From the NCBI GenBank assembly GCA_046724395.1, contig JBKOWM010000150.1:1-9343 (forward strand): DNA of 9,343 nucleotides, in the 5' to 3' direction. The notes under the pieces are model-generated. The model worked only from the letters and a program-made list of their open reading frames with translations, searched no databases and was not told the origin of the DNA. The DNA comes from DATAEU01 sp046724395 (GTDB lineage Bacteria; Actinomycetota; UBA4738; HRBIN12). The position numbers and the translations under genes are program-made. Positions 5,394 through 9,343 of this stretch are shown here, one piece after another (the first letter of the stretch is position 1; every line of letters starts with the position of its first letter).

Positions 5394-6758
5394 TCACACG
5401 GCGCCGCGACGGACGATCCCCGAGAGCCAGCCGGCGCTATCCTTTGGGATCCGTCGCTGCGTCGGGTAGTCGACGAACACCAGGCCGAACCGCTCCCGGT
5501 ACCCGAACGCCCACTCGAAGTTGTCCAGGAGGGACCACACGAGGTACCCGTCGAGCGGTACCCCCTGCGCGATCGCCTCTCGAGCGGCCGCGACGTGCGC
5601 GTCCAGGTACGCGATGCGATCGGGGTCGCGCACCCTCCCCTCGCCGTCGACGACGTCGTCGAACGCCGCGCCGTTCTCCGTGACGACGATGCGGCCGGGC
5701 GCGTACTCGCGGTGCAGCCGGGTCAGGAGGTCGGTGAGGCCCTGCGGCTCGATCGGCCAGCCCATCGACGTCACGGGGACACCGTCCGGCGCGAACGACC
5801 ATGCTCCGATCCCGCCCGGCAACTCCTGTGTCGTCCGGTCGGTCGGCGGCGCGGCCGCGACGGTGTGCACGCGGTAGTAGTTCACGCCCAAGGTGTCGAG
5901 GGGACGGGCGATCGCCTCGAGGTCTCCGTCTCGGACGAACCCGAAATCGCTGACGTCCCGGTAGTGCTCGACGAGCGCTGCCGGGTATCCGCGCCCGAAC
6001 AACGGGTCCAGGAAGAGCCCGACCATGTGGCGGTCCGCGAGGCCGGCCGCGGCCACGTCGGCCTCGGAGGACGTCGCGGGGACGGCGGGCTGCGGGTTGA
6101 CCGCGATGCCGACCTCGCCCGCGTCCCCGAGCGCCTCCATAGCGAGCCCGTGCGCGAGCAGCAGGTGATGCGAGGCCGCGAGTGCCAAGCGGTCGTCGGT
6201 CAGCCCGGGGGCGTGCGCCCCGGTTCCGTACCCGAGCCATGCCGAGACCCACGGCTCGTTGAGCGTGAGCCACGTCCCGACCTCGCCGGCGAGCGCCCCG
6301 TGGACGACCGCGGCGTACTCGGCGAACCGCTCCGCGGTGTCGCGGTTGGGCCACCCACCGGCGTCCTCGAGGGCCTGCGGCAGGTCCCAGTGGTACAGCG
6401 TGAGCACCGGCGCGATGTCGTGCCGGTTCAGGACGTCCACGAGCCGGCGGTAGTAGTCCAGGCCCCCGGCGTTCGGCGGGCCGGAGCCGTCCGGCTGGAC
6501 GCGGGGCCACGCGACGGAGAACCGGTAGGCGTTCAGGCCCAGCTCGGCCATGAGCGCCACGTCCTCCTCGTAGCGGTGGTACTGGTCGCACGCGACGTCC
6601 CCGGTGTCGCCGCCCCGGATCGCGCCCGGCACGCGGCAGAACGTGTCCCAGATCGAGGTCCCTCGGCCGGCCTCGGCGACGGCCCCCTCGACCTGGTAGG
6701 CGGAGGTGGCCGTGCCCCAGCGGAAGCCCCGGGGGAACCCTGACGGGCCCGAACTCAG
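5394..6758 (-). CDS. Cytoplasmic GH1 beta-glucosidase
   Basis: The enzyme is a glycoside hydrolase family 1 TIM barrel that would hydrolyse beta-glucosides such as cellobiose by a retaining mechanism. Numbering from the CTG start, the N-terminal signature FRWGTATSAYQVEG spans 12-25, YHWDLPQAL is at 122-130, the acid/base glutamate is E168 in TLNEP, the nucleophile is E361 in VVTENG, and the sugar-contact motif WSLLDNFEWAFGY is at 408-420. The E415-W416 pair is that of enzymes acting on unphosphorylated sugars and lacks the Ser/Lys/Tyr set of 6-phospho-beta-glucosidases, which fits ABC rather than PTS uptake. There is no signal peptide. No ATG, GTG or TTG lies between the ATPase stop and the conserved N-terminus; the best start is CTG at 6758, overlapping the ATPase TGA as CTGA, with GGGGA six bases upstream. 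That yields 454 residues, the usual family size. Beta-galactosidase or beta-fucosidase activity cannot be excluded. Confidence 0.95.
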   Translation of the reverse strand: MSSGPSGFPRGFRWGTATSAYQVEGAVAEAGRGTSIWDTFCRVPGAIRGGDTGDVACDQYHRYEEDVALMAELGLNAYRFSVAWPRVQPDGSGPPNAGGLDYYRRLVDVLNRHDIAPVLTLYHWDLPQALEDAGGWPNRDTAERFAEYAAVVHGALAGEVGTWLTLNEPWVSAWLGYGTGAHAPGLTDDRLALAASHHLLLAHGLAMEALGDAGEVGIAVNPQPAVPATSSEADVAAAGLADRHMVGLFLDPLFGRGYPAALVEHYRDVSDFGFVRDGDLEAIARPLDTLGVNYYRVHTVAAAPPTDRTTQELPGGIGAWSFAPDGVPVTSMGWPIEPQGLTDLLTRLHREYAPGRIVVTENGAAFDDVVDGEGRVRDPDRIAYLDAHVAAAREAIAQGVPLDGYLVWSLLDNFEWAFGYRERFGLVFVDYPTQRRIPKDSAGWLSGIVRRGAV

Positions 6759-7990
6759 CGCTCGTCCCCGTAGACGCCGAGCCCGGTCTCCGGGTCGAAG
6801 ACGTGGAGGCGGGCCGTGTCGACGGCGAGCTCGAGCGACTGGCGCTCGGTGGCCGTGGTCCGCGGATCCAGGCGCGCAACGAACGTCGAGGTCCCCACGG
6901 CCGCGGCCTTCTCGAGCTCCTCGACCACCACGTTCGTCTGGGCCATGGGTCCCGACTGCGCCCCCACCAGCTCCCGGGTGTCCTCGGTCAGGACCGGTGG
7001 AGCGTCCACCGTGAAGTGCACGAGGACCTCCGAGCCCAGGGCCTCCCGCAGGACGATCTCGACCTTCATGCGTCGATCCTGGGGGATCTCGGGCGCGACG
7101 GCCGCGTCCTCCATGTCCTCGGGGCGGATGCCGACGATCACGCGCTTGCCTTCGTACGCGCGGACGCCGGGACGCTTCGACGGCACCGAGTCGTCCATGC
7201 GGAGCCGCGTGCTGCCGAACGTCACGAACCACCCGCCGTCGTCCTTGGACACGTCCGCCTCGACCATGTTCATCGAGGGCGAGCCGATGAAGCCCGCGAC
7301 GAACAGGTTGTTGGGGTGGTCGTAGAGCAGCTGCGGCGCGTCGATCTGCTGCAGCATGCCCTTCTTGAGCACGGCGACGCGATCGCCCATCGTCATCGCC
7401 TCGACCTGGTCGTGGGTGACGTAGATCGTCGTGACACCCAGATCGTCCTGCAGCTTGGAGACCTCCGCACGCATCTGGACGCGGAGCTTGGCGTCGAGGT
7501 TCGACAGCGGCTCGTCCATCAGGAACGCCTGCGGCTCCCGGACGATGGCCCGGCCCATCGCCACGCGCTGGCGCTGTCCGCCGGACAGGGCCTTGGGCTT
7601 GCGCTGGAGGAACTCGACGAGCCCCAGGATCTCGGCGGCGTCACGAACGCGCCGGTCGATCTCCTCCTTCGAGAGTTTCCGCAGCTTCAGACCGAACGCC
7701 ATGTTGTCGTACACGCTCATGTGCGGGTACAGGGCGTAGTTCTGGAAGACCATCGCGATGTCCCGTTCCTTGGGCGGCACGGCGTTCACGACACGGTCGC
7801 CGATCGTGATCGTCCCGCCCGTGATGCTCTCCAGACCCGCGACCATCCGCAGGGCGGTCGTCTTCCCGCACCCCGAGGGCCCGACCAGCACGATGAATTC
7901 GCCGTCGCCGATGTCCACGCTGAGATCGGACACCGCCGTGGTCCCGTCCGGATACACCTTCGAGATGCCGTCCAGCACGATCTCGGCCAT
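6755..7990 (-). CDS. Sugar ABC transporter ATPase, MalK/UgpC/MsmK type
   Basis: This 411-residue protein powers sugar import from the cytoplasmic face. All ATPase motifs are intact: Walker A GPSGCGKTT (37-45), Q-loop Gln83 in VFQNYALYPHM, signature LSGGQ (135-139), Walker B AFLMDEP with Asp159 and Glu160, D-loop SNLDA, and switch His193 in VTHDQ. Residues from about 235 form the MalK-type TOBE regulatory domain, including GIRPEDM (287-293). The family is usually about 360-380 residues; the surplus lies around residues 328-385, between TOBE strands. The ATG at 7990 has GGGGGAAA five bases upstream. Its TGA overlaps the beta-glucosidase start, so uptake energy and hydrolysis are translated together. 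Some actinobacteria use one distant MsiK ATPase for many sugar importers; here a dedicated copy is in the locus, although it lies two genes away from the membrane subunits. No CebR-like operator is visible upstream of it. Confidence 0.96.
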   Translation of the reverse strand: MAEIVLDGISKVYPDGTTAVSDLSVDIGDGEFIVLVGPSGCGKTTALRMVAGLESITGGTITIGDRVVNAVPPKERDIAMVFQNYALYPHMSVYDNMAFGLKLRKLSKEEIDRRVRDAAEILGLVEFLQRKPKALSGGQRQRVAMGRAIVREPQAFLMDEPLSNLDAKLRVQMRAEVSKLQDDLGVTTIYVTHDQVEAMTMGDRVAVLKKGMLQQIDAPQLLYDHPNNLFVAGFIGSPSMNMVEADVSKDDGGWFVTFGSTRLRMDDSVPSKRPGVRAYEGKRVIVGIRPEDMEDAAVAPEIPQDRRMKVEIVLREALGSEVLVHFTVDAPPVLTEDTRELVGAQSGPMAQTNVVVEELEKAAAVGTSTFVARLDPRTTATERQSLELAVDTARLHVFDPETGLGVYGDER

Positions 7991-8058
7991 CGTTTCCCCC
8001 GTGGCTCGGCCTCGAGACCATTCAACCGCACACGCATGGCCGCGGTCGAGTCGGACCT

Positions 8059-8652
8059 TCAGGCGTCCGAGACGACCGGGAGCACCTCAGCTTCGCGAAC
8101 CCGGGTCACCCGCACGCCGAACTCCCGCTCCCGGCGGTCGCGGAGCCTCCGGTAGGCCTCGACGGCATCGGGGATCGACCCCGGAACCTCGTCCGCGCCC
8201 ATCGACCCGAGCAGGTGATCGAACATCTTCGCGAGCTCGCGACGCACCAGCTCGTCCTCGCCCTTCTCCCGCTTGGAGGCGAGCCACAGGACCCAGTCCC
8301 ACAGGTGCTGGTCGATGCCGTCCAGCGTCTTGGCAGAGACCGTCCACGGAGGCAGCGACGTGTACGGCTCGCCCTTGAAGATCAGGTCCACCTTGACCGG
8401 ACCCTTGAGCATCAGCATGTAGCAGGGGTAGTCGCTGATCCGGTCCCACTGCTGAGCGATCGGCTCGAGCGAGGAGACCGCGGCGGGGAGGTCGCGGGCC
8501 ACGGCGTCGAAGTCATCCGTCTCGAGCACGAAGTCCCAGTCGGACAACGGCGAGGGCTTTCCGTCCGCCCGGGAGCCGACGAGGCGCACGCCGCGGATCC
8601 CCGGATGCCGCGCGAGGATGCGCTCGACGCGTTCGGCCAGGTCCCCGTCCAC
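8059..8652 (-). CDS. Small nucleotidyltransferase of the DNA polymerase beta superfamily
   Basis: The 197-residue protein carries the nucleotidyltransferase signature LVGSRADGKPSPLSDWDFVL (25-44): Gly26-Ser27 followed by the metal-binding Asp38 and Asp40. A third carboxylate, Asp89 in VKVDLIF, fits the expected strand. It would transfer a nucleotide monophosphate to an unknown acceptor; aminoglycoside adenylyltransferases and MNT-type proteins share this fold. The C-terminal half (about 105-190) is alpha-helical and charged, with no recognised HEPN motif. The GTG at 8652 has no Shine-Dalgarno sequence but lies six bases after TAGGTT, so the mRNA may be leaderless. It is divergent from the macro-domain gene and 68 bp upstream of the ATPase gene on the same strand, without a clear terminator between. 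I cannot assign substrate or biological role, and a resistance function should not be assumed. Confidence 0.85.
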   Translation of the reverse strand: MDGDLAERVERILARHPGIRGVRLVGSRADGKPSPLSDWDFVLETDDFDAVARDLPAAVSSLEPIAQQWDRISDYPCYMLMLKGPVKVDLIFKGEPYTSLPPWTVSAKTLDGIDQHLWDWVLWLASKREKGEDELVRRELAKMFDHLLGSMGADEVPGSIPDAVEAYRRLRDRREREFGVRVTRVREAEVLPVVSDA

Positions 8653-8674
8653 GAAGAGAACCTACGATTGACTC
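8653..8674. promoter_or_regulatory. Bidirectional leaderless promoter spacer with overlapping -10 boxes
   Basis: The 22-bp gap between two divergent GTG starts contains TACGAT (8663-8668, plus) and TAGGTT (8659-8664, minus). Each is followed by exactly six bases and then GTG, the spacing of leaderless transcripts in actinobacteria. The two boxes share the TA at 8663-8664. Neither gene has a Shine-Dalgarno sequence, and no clear -35 is visible on either side. Confidence 0.55.
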
Positions 8675-9187
8675 GTGCCGGACATCCTGGCGCTCGAGGG
8701 CGACATCACGAAGCAGGAGGTCGACGCGATCGTGAATGCCGCCAACGGCTCATTGATGGGCGGGGGCGGCGTCGACGGCGCGATCCACCGCGCCGGCGGA
8801 CCGTCGATCCTGGCCGAGTGCCGGGAGATCCGCCGAACCACCCACCCGGACGGGCTGCCGACAGGGATGGCGGTCGCGACGACCGCGGGCGAGCTCCCGG
8901 CTCGGTGGGTGATCCACACGGTCGGACCGGTGTACGCGAGGTCCGAGGATCGCTCGGGCCTGCTGGCCTCCTGTCACGCCGAGTCGCTCCGGGTCGCCGA
9001 CGATCTCGGGGCGCGGACCGTTGCGTTCCCCGCGATCTCCACGGGCGTCTACGGCTACCCGGTCGAGGAGGCCGCCGGCGTCGCGATCCGGGCCGTGCGC
9101 GAAGCCGACACCCGTGTGGAGGAAGTGCGGTTCGTGCTGTTCGGGCGGGACGCGTTCGAGGCGTTCGAGCGCGCGATCACTGGCTGA
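8675..9187 (+). CDS. Macro-domain protein, probable ADP-ribosyl or O-acetyl-ADP-ribose hydrolase
   Basis: This 170-residue protein is a single, complete macro domain of the MacroD/YmdB type. It shows the ADP-ribose-binding motifs in order: EGDITKQEVDAIVNAAN (8-24), the glycine-rich loop MGGGGVDGAIHRAGG (28-42), VIHTVGPVY (79-87) and the phosphate loop AFPAISTGVYGYP (117-129). Asn21, Asn24 and Asp34 are at the positions used by active MacroD-type hydrolases. It probably removes acetyl from O-acetyl-ADP-ribose or mono-ADP-ribose from proteins or nucleic acids in the cytoplasm. The GTG at 8675 lies six bases after TACGAT with no ribosome site, so a leaderless mRNA is likely. No ADP-ribosyltransferase such as DarT is adjacent, so it looks like a stand-alone housekeeping or NAD-metabolism enzyme rather than a visible antitoxin. 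Confidence 0.95.
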   Translation: MPDILALEGDITKQEVDAIVNAANGSLMGGGGVDGAIHRAGGPSILAECREIRRTTHPDGLPTGMAVATTAGELPARWVIHTVGPVYARSEDRSGLLASCHAESLRVADDLGARTVAFPAISTGVYGYPVEEAAGVAIRAVREADTRVEEVRFVLFGRDAFEAFERAITG

Positions 9188-9221
9188 GAGCGGTCCGTTC
9201 CCACATTTCGTACCTCGCTGA

Positions 9222-9227
9222 TAGGAT
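9222..9227 (+). promoter_or_regulatory. -10 box TAGGAT of the rhodanese-like gene
   Basis: TAGGAT fits TANNNT and ends nine bases before the ATG at 9237. There is no Shine-Dalgarno sequence in those bases (TCGACGTCG), so a leaderless or nearly leaderless mRNA is expected. No convincing -35 is seen. The 49-bp gap from the macro-domain stop shows no terminator hairpin. Confidence 0.45.
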
Positions 9228-9236
9228 TCGACGTCG

Positions 9237-9343
9237 ATGAGCGACGTCGCCACGGACCTCACGACCTCGAGCGGCCTGGCCGAGCACCTCGGCGAGGTAC
9301 AGGTGGTCGACTGCCGAGAGCCCTACGAGTGGCAGGCGGGGCG
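9237..9343 (+). CDS. Rhodanese-like domain protein, 5' part only
   Basis: An ATG at 9237 opens a frame that stays open for 35 codons to the right edge. The visible protein begins MSDVATDLTT and reaches VQVVDCREPYEWQAG, the first conserved block of the rhodanese fold (strand, then D-x-REP-x-E-W). Rhodanese domains transfer sulfane sulfur through a cysteine in a later loop, which lies outside the window, so activity cannot be judged. It may be a single-domain sulfurtransferase or the start of a larger fusion. It follows the macro-domain gene on the same strand but appears to have its own TAGGAT box and no ribosome site. Confidence 0.8.
   Translation, partial: MSDVATDLTTSSGLAEHLGEVQVVDCREPYEWQAG

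Noticed and set aside
4392..6743. A 783-codon plus-strand open frame across the repressor and beta-glucosidase genes.
   Set aside because: It is Arg/Asp/Val-rich low-complexity translation antisense to two clear genes, a normal by-product of GC-rich codon use, with no domain or ribosome site.
6759..7232. N-terminal extension of the beta-glucosidase back to an ATG at 7232.
   Set aside because: The extra 158 residues are Arg/Gly-rich and overlap the ATPase in another frame; GH1 similarity starts only after 6758.
8059..9187. DarTG-like or MNT-HEPN-like toxin-antitoxin system.
   Set aside because: No DarT ADP-ribosyltransferase and no HEPN protein are present, and the two genes are divergent rather than in one toxin-antitoxin operon.
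8215..9240. A 341-codon plus-strand frame spanning the nucleotidyltransferase and macro-domain genes.
   Set aside because: It is antisense to one clear gene and out of frame with the other, with compositionally biased translation.
1..9343. Mobile elements, CRISPR arrays, tRNA or rRNA genes, riboswitches.
   Set aside because: No transposase or integrase motifs, no regularly spaced repeats, and no RNA-gene-like cloverleaf or conserved core were seen on either strand by eye.

Overview
This is a GC-rich window (about two thirds G+C) with strong third-position GC bias, ATGA/GTGA/CTGA gene overlaps, frequent GTG starts and TANNNT boxes lying right before start codons. That combination suggests a member of the Actinomycetota, probably from a poorly sampled lineage. 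No rRNA, tRNA or other lineage marker is present, so the assignment is an inference.

Positions 1-7990 (minus strand) hold a complete glycoside uptake and hydrolysis locus. In transcription order it encodes a MalK/UgpC-type ABC ATPase (6755-7990), a GH1 beta-glucosidase (5394-6758, apparently starting at a CTG overlapping the ATPase stop), a LacI-family repressor (4284-5291), a lipoprotein sugar-binding protein of the AglE type (2742-4073), two inner-membrane permeases of the MalF and MalG type (1486-2628 and 527-1489), and a multi-spanning membrane protein of unknown function that leaves the window at the left edge (1-530). The likely workflow is capture of an oligosaccharide outside the membrane, ATP-driven import, cleavage by the cytoplasmic GH1 enzyme, and sugar-responsive control by the LacI repressor.

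The regulatory DNA is the most informative part. Two near-identical operators (TGGAAGCGCTCnCA) lie 53 bp apart and bracket a TTGACT-N18-TAGCTT promoter in front of the repressor gene. They match the Streptomyces CebR box TGGGAGCGCTCCCA at 12 of 14 positions, so a beta-glucoside such as cellobiose is a better guess for the substrate than the alpha-glucoside name the transporter family carries. The genes for the binding protein and first permease are each preceded by a ten-codon mini-ORF whose stop overlaps the gene start, and a 13-bp stem-loop sits between those two genes.

Positions 8059-9343 are a different neighbourhood. A small Pol-beta-type nucleotidyltransferase (8059-8652, minus) and a macro-domain protein (8675-9187, plus) diverge from a 22-bp spacer with two overlapping -10-like boxes, each six bases from its GTG start, which is the geometry of leaderless transcripts. 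A rhodanese-like gene begins at 9237 and runs off the right edge. I see no mobile element, CRISPR array, RNA gene or phage gene.
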